Origin: Gammaproteobacteria bacterium
Lineage (GTDB): Bacteria; Pseudomonadota; Gammaproteobacteria; Steroidobacterales; GCA-2729495
Assembly (NCBI GenBank): GCA_020851975.1
Contig: JADZBS010000023.1
Location: 33,294-97,293 of the forward strand
DNA length: 64,000 nucleotides
Direction: 5' to 3'
The notes below the pieces were generated by a model. The model saw only the letters and a list, made by a program, of their open reading frames with translations, searched no databases and was not told the DNA's origin. The position numbers and the translations under genes were made by a program. This document shows positions 17,521 to 26,340 of the stretch, piece by piece (positions within the stretch are counted from its first letter, which is position 1; every line of letters begins with the position of its first letter).

Positions 17521-19737
17521 TCAGTAAATGCTCGAGCCTTCTTTGAGTATTTTCGGCGTGACGAAGATCAGCAGCTCCGACTTGTTGGAGGTCCGGGTGG
17601 TGGAGCGGAACAGGTATCCAATGCCCGGGATGTCGCCGAGGAAGGGCACCTTGCGGTAGTCCTCGCCCTGCTCGGTCTCGTAGATGCCACCGAGCACCAC
17701 GGTCTGGCCGTTGTTGACCAGTACCTGGGTCTCGACGGAACGCGTGTCGATGCTCGGCACCTGGCCGCCGCGCTCGTTGGTGATGACCTGGCCGACGCTG
17801 TCCTTGGTGACCAGCAGGTCCATGACGATGCGATCGTCCGGCGTGATCTGCGGTGTCACGGTCAGGGACAACACCGCCTCCTTGAACTGCGTGGTGGTGG
17901 CGCCGCTGCTCGATGCCTCCTGGTACGGAATCTCCACGCCCTGGCGGATCGAGGCCTCCTTCTGGTTGGCCGTGATCACGCGCGGGGAGGAAATCACCTC
18001 GCCACGACCCTCGGCCTGCAGGGCGGAGAGTTCGAGGTCGACGAGGAAGTCGTCGTCGAGCAGCGCCACCGCCAGCCGGCCGGCCGGATTCGCCACGGGC
18101 AGGTTGACGTTGAAGCGGTCGGCCAGGTCCGGCAGGTCCACCGGGAACGGGCTGCCGTTGCTGTTGATGTTGTCGACGGCCGAGTCGACGATGTCGCCGG
18201 TGCCGCTGGCGCTGCCGGTGGTCGCGATCAGGCCGTCGCTGTGGTCGCTCACCGCGGTCACGCCCCAGCGCACGCCCAGGTCGCGCGTGAAGTCGTCGCG
18301 CACCACGACGATCCGCGATTCGATCAGGACCTGCCGCACCGGGATGTCGAGCGTGGTGACCAGCCGGCGGATGTCACTGATGCGATCGACCGTATCCTGC
18401 ACCAGCAGCGTGTTGGTGCGCTCGTCGAGCGCCACCGAGCCGCGGCCGGAAAGCAGCGAGTTCTGGTTCTTGCCCTTGATGAGTTCGGCGAGATCCTCGG
18501 CCTTGGCGTAGTTGACCTGCAGGAATTCGGAGACGAGCGGCTCGAGCTCCTGGATCTCCTTGCGCGATTCGAGGTCGGCCTTCTCGCGCGCGGCGATCTC
18601 GTCGGACGGCGCGATGATCATGACATTGCCGTTCTGGCGCTTGTCGAGGCCCTTGGTGGCCAGCACGATGTCGAGCGCCTGGTCCCATGGCACGCTCTGC
18701 AGGCGCAGCGTGACGTTGCCCTGCACGGTGTCGGCGACCACGATGTTGCGGCCGCTGACATCGGCGAGAAGCTGCAATACCGCGCGCGTCTCGATGTCCT
18801 GGAAGTTGAGCGTGAGCCGCTCGCCGGTGTACTGCTTGTCCGGGCTGAAGAGGGTCGCCTTCTGTTCCACGGCCTGCTTGACGACAGGCTGGACCTCCAC
18901 CGTGAAGACCTGGTCGGACTGGTAGGCGAGTTCCTCGAACGCCCCGTGGGTACCGATGACGATGCGGGCATTGGCGCCGACCCGCATCACGTCGATGCTG
19001 TCGACGGGGGTGGCGAAATCGGTCACGTCGAGCCGCTTCATCAGGGCTTCGGGCAGCTGGGTGCCGCTGAAGCTGAGCACCACCTGGTTGCCTTCCTTGC
19101 GCACGTCGACCGGAGTGCCGACATCGGAGAGACTGACGACGACCCGGCCGCCGCCGCGCTCGCCGCGGCGGAAGTCGACGTTCTGGATGCTGCGCCCGGC
19201 GGGCGCCGCCGCCGGCGTGCTGGCCGCCGCCTTCGACTCGCCGGCCGGCGCCGCGGCGAAGGTGGTGCCCGTGGAAGCCGATCCTGGGCTGCCGAGGGTG
19301 ACGAAGACGCTATTGCCCGCCACGCGCGTTTCGTAGGGAACCATGGTGTCGAGGTTCAGGACCACGCGCGTGCGCCCGCCGGACTCGGCAGCAAGCACCG
19401 TGGCCAGTGCGCCGACGCCGACATCCTTGCGGCGCGCATCGAGCGCGATGGTCGTGTTGGGCAGGTCGAGCGCGATTCGCGCTGGGTTGTCGATGGTGAA
19501 GGCGAGCGGCTCGGGCGCGGTGCCCGAGAGCTTCAGCTCCAGTTCGACCTTGTTGCCGGGCAGGGTCTGCACCTGCACGTCCTGCAGTTGCAGAGCCGGG
19601 GCCTGGGCGCCGGCGCTGCCTGCCGCGAGCGTTGCGAGGACGGCGGCAACCGACGCCAGCGTGCGCCGTAGCCATCCGCCGGCCCCACCCGCGCCTGCGG
19701 TTGCCGGGAAACAATCTGCTGGCCTAGCCATGCTCAT
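17521..19737 (-). CDS. pilQ: Type IV pilus secretin PilQ
   Basis: 738 residues with a signal peptide (LASVAAVLATLAAGSAGAQA). Two AMIN-type peptidoglycan-binding regions follow (about residues 47-150 and 185-290), then an STN/N0 domain (LNFQDIETRAVLQLLADVSG), a secretin N1 domain, and the C-terminal secretin pore with the signature VPFLGDIPGIGYLFR and TELLIFVTP-like end SELLIFVTPKIL. It forms the outer-membrane channel for the pilus fibre. PilP docks on it from the periplasm, and its gene lies 35 bases upstream. Low-complexity Ala/Pro-rich sequence separates the two AMIN regions. ATGs at 19737 and 19731 are both possible. Confidence 0.97.
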   Translation of the reverse strand: MSMARPADCFPATAGAGGAGGWLRRTLASVAAVLATLAAGSAGAQAPALQLQDVQVQTLPGNKVELELKLSGTAPEPLAFTIDNPARIALDLPNTTIALDARRKDVGVGALATVLAAESGGRTRVVLNLDTMVPYETRVAGNSVFVTLGSPGSASTGTTFAAAPAGESKAAASTPAAAPAGRSIQNVDFRRGERGGGRVVVSLSDVGTPVDVRKEGNQVVLSFSGTQLPEALMKRLDVTDFATPVDSIDVMRVGANARIVIGTHGAFEELAYQSDQVFTVEVQPVVKQAVEQKATLFSPDKQYTGERLTLNFQDIETRAVLQLLADVSGRNIVVADTVQGNVTLRLQSVPWDQALDIVLATKGLDKRQNGNVMIIAPSDEIAAREKADLESRKEIQELEPLVSEFLQVNYAKAEDLAELIKGKNQNSLLSGRGSVALDERTNTLLVQDTVDRISDIRRLVTTLDIPVRQVLIESRIVVVRDDFTRDLGVRWGVTAVSDHSDGLIATTGSASGTGDIVDSAVDNINSNGSPFPVDLPDLADRFNVNLPVANPAGRLAVALLDDDFLVDLELSALQAEGRGEVISSPRVITANQKEASIRQGVEIPYQEASSSGATTTQFKEAVLSLTVTPQITPDDRIVMDLLVTKDSVGQVITNERGGQVPSIDTRSVETQVLVNNGQTVVLGGIYETEQGEDYRKVPFLGDIPGIGYLFRSTTRTSNKSELLIFVTPKILKEGSSIY

Positions 19738-19772
19738 CGTCGCTTACTCCCACGCTCTCCCCCGGGGGGGCG

Positions 19773-20291
19773 TCAGTCGGAGAGGCCAATGGCCGCCGAC
19801 CTCTTGTAGAAACCACCGATGCCATCGGGCACCAATTCATCGACCTGGACCTCGCCATCGCTGACGGCGACCACGCGCCCGTCGTTCTGGCCGACGTAGT
19901 TGCCCGGCACCACGCGGTGCACCAGGCCATCCTGGGTCTGCAACAACGCGTAGCGGTTGTTGTCCCGTTGCAGCGTGCCAACCATCTTCAGGGTGTCGAG
20001 CGGGAACTGCTCGAGGTATTCCTTCGGACGGTTCGCCTCGGGGCGCGGACCGGCGGCCGCGCGGCCCTTCGGCGAGTCCGGCATGAACGGCGAGCGCAAC
20101 GCCTGCGCTTCGTAGTTGAAGGTCTCGTAGGGCTTGATCTGCGGCAGCGGCTCGATGCGGCCGCCCGGGCGGGCCTTGACCTGGTCGATGTACTCGGCCA
20201 GGTCGTCGTTGCTGCCGCCGCAGCCGGCAATCGCCAGCACCAGCGCCAGAGCGGCGCCGCGCGTCAGCCATCGGGAAGTGCTCGACATCAT
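19773..20291 (-). CDS. pilP: Type IV pilus inner-membrane lipoprotein PilP
   Basis: 172 residues. A lipoprotein signal (ALVLAIAGC) is followed by a Pro-rich flexible region and a C-terminal beta domain (residues about 75-165; LDTLKMVGTLQRDNNRYALL, then VHRVVPGNYVGQNDGRV), characteristic of PilP. It links the PilM/N/O inner-membrane platform to PilQ. Two adjacent ATGs (20291, 20288) start the signal; the frame upstream of them is Arg-rich shadow of pilO. It begins 8 bases after pilO stops. Confidence 0.96.
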   Translation of the reverse strand: MMSSTSRWLTRGAALALVLAIAGCGGSNDDLAEYIDQVKARPGGRIEPLPQIKPYETFNYEAQALRSPFMPDSPKGRAAAGPRPEANRPKEYLEQFPLDTLKMVGTLQRDNNRYALLQTQDGLVHRVVPGNYVGQNDGRVVAVSDGEVQVDELVPDGIGGFYKRSAAIGLSD

Positions 20292-20298
20292 GGCCTCG

Positions 20299-21012
20299 CT
20301 ATGTCTTGCGCGCCGCAGGGCGCTTGGCGTTGCCCTTCGCCGCCGCGCCCGACGGCTTCTTGACCGCGCGTGCACGGCCCTTGACCGGTGCTTCCTCGGC
20401 TTCCGGCCCTGCCTCGCCCTCTTCGAGATAGCGATAGGTCTTCGCCGTCACGTTGAGCAGCAGGTCGTCGGGCTGGGCGTCCTTGACGGCCGGTGCGATC
20501 GAGATGTCGTGCAACGTCACGATGCGGGGCAGGGCGGCGATGTCACTCACGAAGCGCCCGAACTCGTGGTAGGAGCCGCGCAGGCGGATCTTGATCGGCT
20601 TCTCGGCGTAGAAATCCTTGCGCACTTCGTCGGTAGGCTGGAACAGCTCTTCCTGCAGGCCTGCACCGAGACCGGTCTGCGAGATGTCGACCAGCAGGTT
20701 CGGAATCTCCGTCTTGCCGGGAAGCTGGCGCAGCATCGTGCCGAAGGAGCGCTCGATCTCGGCCAGCTGCGCCTTGTAGGCGGTGAAGTTGGCCGCCTTG
20801 CGCTGTTTCTCCTCGAAGGAAGCACGCAGCTCCTGCTCCTCCTTCTCGGCCTTTTCCAGTCGCGGCATCTGGTTCTGGTAGACCAGCAGGTAGAAGCCGA
20901 GGCCGGTGGCGATCACGAAGAACAGCCCGACGAAGAACGCGTGGAAGACCCACGGCCAGCGCCCGATGTCGTTGAAATCGAGCTGGCGCAGCTGCTGGAG
21001 GAAGTCGTTCAC
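20299..21012 (-). CDS. pilO: Type IV pilus alignment protein PilO
   Basis: 237 residues. A single membrane helix (FHAFFVGLFFVIATGLGFYL) follows a short cytoplasmic tail, then a coiled coil (LEKAEKEEQELRASFEEK) and a periplasmic ferredoxin-like domain that pairs with PilN. The C-terminus carries an extra Lys/Arg/Ala-rich tail of about 40 residues (ending AKRPAARKT), longer than in Pseudomonas PilO and probably disordered. Its start overlaps the pilN stop by four bases (ATGA). Confidence 0.96.
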   Translation of the reverse strand: MNDFLQQLRQLDFNDIGRWPWVFHAFFVGLFFVIATGLGFYLLVYQNQMPRLEKAEKEEQELRASFEEKQRKAANFTAYKAQLAEIERSFGTMLRQLPGKTEIPNLLVDISQTGLGAGLQEELFQPTDEVRKDFYAEKPIKIRLRGSYHEFGRFVSDIAALPRIVTLHDISIAPAVKDAQPDDLLLNVTAKTYRYLEEGEAGPEAEEAPVKGRARAVKKPSGAAAKGNAKRPAARKT

Positions 21013-21590
21013 TGGTCTTCCTCCTCAGTGCCTGCCGAGGCCTGCTTGGCGATCACGGTGAACTCGCTCGCCCGCGGCGCGGCGGCGTCGGTCTTGCCCG
21101 TGGCTGGCTTGACCTCGACCACCTCGAGATCGGGCTCCTTGAGCCAGCCGGACTTGTCGATGTTGCGCATGAGGGCGGACACGCGGGTGTTGGATTCCGC
21201 TGCACCGCGCAGCTCGATGTTTGCGCCCTTCTGATCCACGGCCACGAGGTTGACCCCATCGGGCAGGGTGCGGACCAGCTGGTCGAACACGTGCACGATC
21301 TCCGGCCGGCTGCGCTGCAGCCGCTGGATGATCTCCATGCGGGCGAGCAGGCTCTCCTTCTTCGCCTCGAGGTCGATGATCTCCTTGATGCGCACGTCGA
21401 GCGCCTGGATCTCGGCCTGCAGCATGCCGTTGCGGGAGCCCTGGTTGTCGATGATCGCTCCCATGACCAGATTGGCCAGCAGCACCACGATGCCCGCAGC
21501 GCCCACCGCGCCACCCAGTCCCACGAAGAACTGGTTGCGACGCCGCTTGCGCAGCTCGGCACGCCACGGGAGCAGGTTTATGCGAGGCAT
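21009..21590 (-). CDS. pilN: Type IV pilus alignment protein PilN
   Basis: 193 residues. The extreme N-terminus, MPRINLLPWRAELRKRR, is the conserved INLLPWR peptide that inserts into PilM. One membrane helix (about 22-45) leads to a coiled coil and a periplasmic domain similar to that of PilO. It connects the cytoplasmic PilM ring to the periplasmic alignment complex. One base separates it from pilM, and it overlaps pilO by four bases. Confidence 0.96.
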   Translation of the reverse strand: MPRINLLPWRAELRKRRRNQFFVGLGGAVGAAGIVVLLANLVMGAIIDNQGSRNGMLQAEIQALDVRIKEIIDLEAKKESLLARMEIIQRLQRSRPEIVHVFDQLVRTLPDGVNLVAVDQKGANIELRGAAESNTRVSALMRNIDKSGWLKEPDLEVVEVKPATGKTDAAAPRASEFTVIAKQASAGTEEEDQ

Positions 21591-21591
21591 G

Positions 21592-22653
21592 TCAGTCGAA
21601 ACTCCGTAGCGCCAGACCGCAGGCCGTCAGCAGGGCGGTCGCATCCTTGCGCACGTTCTGTGCCTTGGCCCGCGAGGAGATCTTGATCTGCCCCAGCGGG
21701 TCGCCGATCTCCGTCGGGATGCCGACCTTGCTGGAAATGACATCGGCCACACCCGGGATGTTCGCGCAGCCGCCGCAGACCAGGATCTGGTCCGGCTGGC
21801 CACGGTGCTCTCCGGAAGCGAGGAAAAACTGCAGCGAACGGCTCACCTGCTGGGTCATGTCGTCGATGAACGGGTCGAGCACTTCCGGGCCGTAATTGCT
21901 CGGCAGGCCGCCTTCCTTCTTGGCGCGGCCGGCATCCTCCAGCGACAGGCCGTAGGTACGCATGATCTCCTCGGTGAGCTGCTGGCCACCGAAGGAGAAG
22001 TCGCGGGTATAGACGACCCGCATGTCCTGCAGGACGCTGAACGTGGTGTTGCTCGCGCCGAAGTCGACGACGGCAATCAGGTGGCCCATGCCGGCGTCGG
22101 GCATCTGGTGCGCCATGAGCTGGCAGGCATTCTCCAGGGCGTAGGAATCGATGTCGACGACCTGCGGCACCAGGCCGGCGGCCTCGACCGCGGCGCGCCG
22201 CTGGTCGACGTTCTCGGTACGCGTCGCCACCAGCAGCACCCTCAGCATGTCGGGATCCTGTGCCGACGGCCCGATCACCTGGAAGTCGTAGCTCACCTCG
22301 GCCATCGGGAAGGGGATGTACTGGTCGGCCTGGATCTCCACCTGCTCTTCGAGCTGGTTGGGGGCGAGCTTCCTCGGCAGCAGGATTTCCTTGGTAATCG
22401 CCGCATCGACGCTGATGCCGATGGCGACCTCGCGTGTCTTGGTGCCGGCGCGCTTGACCGCGCGGCGAATGGCCTCGCCGACAGCCGCGGCATCGACGAT
22501 GGTCTTTTCGTTGATGGAATTCGGCGGCGTCGCCTCGGCGGCATAGCATTCCGCCCGGCAATTGCCGAGTGAGCCCGACAGCTCGATCAGCTTGATCGAC
22601 GAAGTGGTTATGTCCAGTCCGATCAGGGCTTTCGATCGTGACGAAAACAGCAC
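21592..22653 (-). CDS. pilM: Type IV pilus actin-like ATPase PilM
   Basis: 353 residues, standard length. It has the FtsA/actin-like fold: IGLDITTSSIKLIEL (phosphate 1), AVVDFGASNTTFSVL (phosphate 2) and QILVCGGCANIPG (adenosine motif). It forms a cytoplasmic ring that binds PilN and couples to the PilB/PilT motors. It is the first gene of pilMNOPQ. Its 5' leader of about 260-350 bases contains a c-di-GMP-I aptamer and alternative hairpins, so expression is probably riboswitch-controlled. Confidence 0.97.
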   Translation of the reverse strand: MLFSSRSKALIGLDITTSSIKLIELSGSLGNCRAECYAAEATPPNSINEKTIVDAAAVGEAIRRAVKRAGTKTREVAIGISVDAAITKEILLPRKLAPNQLEEQVEIQADQYIPFPMAEVSYDFQVIGPSAQDPDMLRVLLVATRTENVDQRRAAVEAAGLVPQVVDIDSYALENACQLMAHQMPDAGMGHLIAVVDFGASNTTFSVLQDMRVVYTRDFSFGGQQLTEEIMRTYGLSLEDAGRAKKEGGLPSNYGPEVLDPFIDDMTQQVSRSLQFFLASGEHRGQPDQILVCGGCANIPGVADVISSKVGIPTEIGDPLGQIKISSRAKAQNVRKDATALLTACGLALRSFD

Positions 22654-22802
22654 GGCTTTTCCCTTCTAGCTCGGCAACTTGCGCGAGGAAAATCGGGCCC
22701 CACCTCAGAAACCCAATTTAACCATATATCAACGCCGATACAAACCGTCGTGACGCGCCTCACAACCTGGGCAGCACGCGGGCGTGAATCACACCGCAAC
22801 GC

Positions 22803-22879
22803 CCTCGCCAGGCACCCTGGCGAGGAACCAGCCAGCCGACGGGTCCGTCGGACGAGAAACGCGGGAAGGAGACGGACCC
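22803..22879 (-). promoter_or_regulatory. Candidate riboswitch expression platform upstream of pilM
   Basis: Reading on the minus strand after the aptamer, GGGTCCGTC (complement of 22871-22879) can pair with GACGGACCC (complement of 22841-22849). The second of these is also needed for a compact hairpin, CCGACGG/CCGTCGG at 22836-22851. The two pairings exclude each other. A further 10-bp stem with a 3-base loop (CCTCGCCAGG, 22803-22825) follows. No U-run is present, so if this is the switch it may act through Rho or an unusual pause rather than a classical terminator. The pairings are seen in the sequence; their function is inferred. Confidence 0.5.
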
Positions 22880-22913
22880 ACGAGGCCTTCGCGGAGATGA
22901 AGGCGCGCCGCAT

Positions 22914-23012
22914 GTCCGGCAACCCCGCTATCGTAGGCCCGGCGCGCTTGCGCGCCAGCGAACCCGTAGACCGGTGGCTTTGCGTCCCTGCCTTTCGGCA
23001 GGTTTGCCCAAA
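22914..23012 (-). ncRNA. Cyclic di-GMP-I (GEMM-I) riboswitch aptamer
   Basis: On the minus strand the conserved blocks occur in order and at the right spacing. They are GGCAAACC (23001-23008), a hairpin CCTGCC-GAAA-GGCAGG with a GNRA tetraloop (22987-23002), GACGCAAAGCC (22976-22986), a variable arm with a perfect GGCGCGC/GCGCGCC stem (22941-22956), and the closing GATAGCGGGGTTGCCGG (about 22916-22932). This closely follows the Vibrio cholerae Vc2 aptamer. GEMM-I RNAs bind c-di-GMP and control genes for motility, pili and surface change. The aptamer points at pilM, whose ATG lies about 260 bases downstream. It overlaps no gene and sits in the pilM/mrcA divergent gap. Confidence 0.92.
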
Positions 23013-23074
23013 AATCCGCGGACAGGATGCATAATCGCCACCCCCGAGGCAAGGGACCACCGCGGAATTTTGCG

Positions 23075-25678
23075 ATGCAGTTCGTACTTCGCCTGCTGAC
23101 CGCGGCTGCATGCCTGGCTTTTTCCCTCATCGCCCTCGCACTGGCAGGCGTCGCGGCCGGCTACTACTACCTGGCTCCGGGGCTGCCGTCGGCGGAAACC
23201 ATCCGCGACGTCAAGCTGCAGATCCCGCTGCGCGTGTACAGCCGCGACGGTCGCCTCATGGCCCAGCTCGGCGAGCAGCGCCGCTCGCCGGTGCGCTTCG
23301 ATGAAATCCCCGAGCTGGTGGTGAAGGCGTTTCTGGCCGCCGAGGACGATCGCTTCTTCGAGCACCCGGGGTTCGATTACCAGGGCATTGCGCGCGCCGG
23401 CATCAACTACCTCGTCACCGGCGAACGCAGCCAGGGTGGCAGCACTATCACCCAGCAGCTGGCACGCGCCTACTTCCTGACGCCCGAACGCAGCTTCGTG
23501 CGCAAGGCCCGCGAACTCATCCTTGCCGTGCGCATCGAGCAGGAGTTCGAGAAGAGCGAGATCCTGTCGCTCTACCTCAACAAGATCTTCCTCGGCCAGC
23601 GCGCCTACGGCATCGCGGCAGCCGCCCAGGTCTACTTCGGCAAGCAGCTCGACGAGCTGACCCTGGCGGAAGCCGCCACGCTCGCCGGCATCCCCAAGGC
23701 GCCCTCCCAGCTGAACCCGGTGAGCGGGGCGGCGCGTGCCACGCAACGTCGGGGCTACGTGCTCGAGCGCATGCTCGAACTCGACTACATCGACCAGGCC
23801 GCGTACGACACCGCCGTGGCCACGCCCATGGTGGCGCGTGTGCACGGACCGCGCGTGGAACTCGTCGCACCCTACGTCACCGAGATGGTGCGCGCCGAGA
23901 TGATCGAGCGCTTCGGAGCGGATGCCTACACCGACGGGCTGAACGTGGTGACCACCATCGACAGTCACCTGCAGCAGGCGGCGAACCTGGCGCTCGCCAC
24001 CACGCTCTACGAGTACGACCGGCGCCACGGTTACCGCGGACCCCGCGAACGCGACGTGTTCGAGCGCATCAGCGCCGAACCCGGACCGGGACGCGACCAG
24101 GCGCTGCAGGCCATCCTGGAGCGCCAGCCGGGCGATACCGACCTGCGCCCCGCCGTCGTGCTGGCACTGCGACCCGACAACAGCGCGGAGTTTTTCGTGC
24201 GCGACCTCGGCACGCTGACGGTGCCGTGGCAGGGCCTGCAGTGGCGCCGCTACCTCGGCGACGACAGCCTCGGCCCGCCGCCGAAGGCCGTCGGCGAACT
24301 GCTCGCGGTGGGCGACGTCGTGCACCTGCTGCATACGTCCAACCGCGGCTGGCTGCTGGCCCAGCTCCCGGCGGTCGAGGGTGCCTTCGTGGCGCTCGAC
24401 CCGGCCGACGGGGCCACGGTGGCACTGGCCGGCGGCTTCGATTTCTTCGCGAGCAGCTACAACCGCGCCGTGCAGTCGCGCCGCCAGCCTGGCTCCTCGT
24501 TCAAGCCGTTCATCTACTCAGCCGGTCTCGAACACGGCTTCACCACGGCGAGCATCATCAACGATGCACCGCTGGTGTTCAGCGACAGCGAGCTCGAGGA
24601 CGAATGGCGGCCGGAAAACTACGAGCGGGAATTCCATGGCCCGACGCGCATGCGCGAGGCGCTGGTCAAATCGCTCAACCTGGTGTCGGTCCGCATCCTC
24701 ATGGGCACCGGCATCGAGCAGGCCATACGCCACATCCGGGGCTTCGGCTTCGATGACACCGCGCTGCCGCGCAACCTGTCGCTGGCGCTCGGCAGCGGCG
24801 GGGTGGCGCCCTGGGACGCGGCCGCCGGCTACGCGATCTTCGCCAATGGCGGGCGCCGCGTGGAGCATTACGTCGTGGATCGCGTCTACGACGCCAGTGG
24901 CCGGCTCGTCCATGCGGCCGACCCGCTGCAGGCCTGCACGCCCTGCGCCTGGGTGAACGAGGTCGCGTCACCCGCTGCCGAGCCCGCTCCCGGAACCAGC
25001 GTGTTCGCGGTGGAGAGCCCGGCGCTGCGTGATGGCGCCCCGCTCGGCGCCGGGGCACCGGCCAGTGTCGTCTGGGGCGACGAAGTGCCCGACTACGGCA
25101 GCGTGGAAGAGATGATCGCCCATGGCTCCAGCTGGCGCCCGACCATCGAGGAAACGCCGCTGTTCTACCGTGGCTTGCGCTGGGCGCCGCGGGTGATCAG
25201 CAGCGAGAACGCCTTCCTGGTCTACGACATGATGCGCGACGTCATTCGCCGTGGCACGGGACGCGGCGCACGCAGCCTCGGCCGCGACGACATCGCCGGC
25301 AAGACCGGCACGTCCAACGACCGGCGCGACGCCTGGTTCAGCGGTTTCAACGGGCGCCTGGTCGGCACGGCCTGGGTGGGCTTCGACCAGGAACGTTCGC
25401 TCGGCAATCGGGAGGAAGGCAGCCGCACCGCGCTGCCGATGTGGAAGTACTTCATGGCCCGTGCGCTGTGGCGCACGCCGGAGGCCCCGCTGCAACAGCC
25501 GCCAACCCTGACAACGGCCCGGATCTCGCCCGACACGGGCCTGCTCGCTGCTGCCGCCGACCCCGATGCCGTGTTCGAGTTCTTCCGCCCCTCGGACCTG
25601 GCAGGCCTGGAGCAGGCGGCGGGATCAGCAGCAGCACCCGGCAGCGCCCTGCAGGTCGACGAAACCGACATCTTCTGA
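23075..25678 (+). CDS. mrcA: Penicillin-binding protein 1A (bifunctional transglycosylase/transpeptidase)
   Basis: 867 residues. A cytoplasmic/membrane N-terminus (FSLIALALAGVAAGYYYLAP) is followed by a GT51 glycosyltransferase domain with AAEDDRFFEHPGFD (catalytic Glu), GGSTITQQLAR and KARELILAVRIE. An OB-like insert follows, then the transpeptidase with SxxK as QPGSSFKPFIY, SLN as KSLNLVS and KTG as AGKTGTSND. It polymerises and cross-links peptidoglycan. The ATG at 23075 starts the membrane anchor; the longer open frame upstream overlaps the riboswitch gap. A CATAAT element at 23030 could be its -10 box. It is divergent from pilM, the usual arrangement in pseudomonads. Confidence 0.96.
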   Translation: MQFVLRLLTAAACLAFSLIALALAGVAAGYYYLAPGLPSAETIRDVKLQIPLRVYSRDGRLMAQLGEQRRSPVRFDEIPELVVKAFLAAEDDRFFEHPGFDYQGIARAGINYLVTGERSQGGSTITQQLARAYFLTPERSFVRKARELILAVRIEQEFEKSEILSLYLNKIFLGQRAYGIAAAAQVYFGKQLDELTLAEAATLAGIPKAPSQLNPVSGAARATQRRGYVLERMLELDYIDQAAYDTAVATPMVARVHGPRVELVAPYVTEMVRAEMIERFGADAYTDGLNVVTTIDSHLQQAANLALATTLYEYDRRHGYRGPRERDVFERISAEPGPGRDQALQAILERQPGDTDLRPAVVLALRPDNSAEFFVRDLGTLTVPWQGLQWRRYLGDDSLGPPPKAVGELLAVGDVVHLLHTSNRGWLLAQLPAVEGAFVALDPADGATVALAGGFDFFASSYNRAVQSRRQPGSSFKPFIYSAGLEHGFTTASIINDAPLVFSDSELEDEWRPENYEREFHGPTRMREALVKSLNLVSVRILMGTGIEQAIRHIRGFGFDDTALPRNLSLALGSGGVAPWDAAAGYAIFANGGRRVEHYVVDRVYDASGRLVHAADPLQACTPCAWVNEVASPAAEPAPGTSVFAVESPALRDGAPLGAGAPASVVWGDEVPDYGSVEEMIAHGSSWRPTIEETPLFYRGLRWAPRVISSENAFLVYDMMRDVIRRGTGRGARSLGRDDIAGKTGTSNDRRDAWFSGFNGRLVGTAWVGFDQERSLGNREEGSRTALPMWKYFMARALWRTPEAPLQQPPTLTTARISPDTGLLAAAADPDAVFEFFRPSDLAGLEQAAGSAAAPGSALQVDETDIF

Positions 25679-25719
25679 CGCCGCGCTCCCGAGCCTGCCC
25701 CGTGCCCCGACGCCACCGC

Positions 25720-26340
25720 ATGCGCCCCGACCATCGGCGCACCGCCATCGCCGACGAGGCCGCCCGCATCATGCAGGAGCAGGGCCTGCGCGACTTTCGC
25801 AGTGCCAAGGAGAAGGCAGGCTCACGGCTCGGCCTGGAGGACCGCGGCGCACTGCCCACCAACGTCGAGATCGAGCAGGCCATCGCCGAACGCAACCGGA
25901 TATTCCGTCCCGACGAGCACGAGGAGATCGTCGATACCCTGCGCCGGGCGGCGCTCGAGGTGATGCACGCGCTGGCCGAGTTCGACCCGCGCCTGGTCGG
26001 GCCGGTGCTCGCCGGCAGCGCCACCGAGCACAGCACGATCGACCTGCACCTGTTCAGCGACGCGCCGGAGTCCGTGGGCTCGGCGCTGGCCGCGCTGGGG
26101 CTGCCGGCCCGCGCCGTGGAGCAGCGGCTACGCACGCGGCGGGACGACTCGGAGCTGTTCCCGGGTTATCGCTTCCGGCGCGACGGGCTGGAGTTCTGCG
26201 CGCTGGTCTTCCGCGAGCGGGGTCGCGGCAATGCGCCGCTGTCGGCCGTCGACGGCCGGCCGATGCGCCGGGCGACCGGCCGCGACGTCGCGGCCCTGAT
26301 CGAGGCGCGGGCGGCTCAGCGGCCGCCGACGTCGACGTAG
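25720..26340 (+). CDS. Nucleotidyltransferase-like protein, function unknown
   Basis: About 206 residues (212 if the in-frame GTG at 25702 is used). The N-terminal half is helical, with [20 protein letters not shown] and a run through [12 protein letters not shown]; the second half contains [20 protein letters not shown], resembling the GS...DxDL motif of minimal nucleotidyltransferases. This matches, from memory, a conserved family in Xanthomonadales relatives annotated only as 'nucleotidyltransferase'. No activity is known to me. It follows mrcA by 41 bases and converges on gltA, overlapping its last 25 coding bases. Confidence 0.7.
   Translation: MRPDHRRTAIADEAARIMQEQGLRDFRSAKEKAGSRLGLEDRGALPTNVEIEQAIAERNRIFRPDEHEEIVDTLRRAALEVMHALAEFDPRLVGPVLAGSATEHSTIDLHLFSDAPESVGSALAALGLPARAVEQRLRTRRDDSELFPGYRFRRDGLEFCALVFRERGRGNAPLSAVDGRPMRRATGRDVAALIEARAAQRPPTST

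Noticed and set aside
17500..19671. Long plus-strand frame across pilQ
   Set aside because: Shadow of the secretin gene; Asp/Arg/Val-rich with no family features.
22803..22825. 10-bp hairpin as an intrinsic terminator for the pilM leader
   Set aside because: There is no T-run after it on either strand, so I list it only as part of a possible expression platform.
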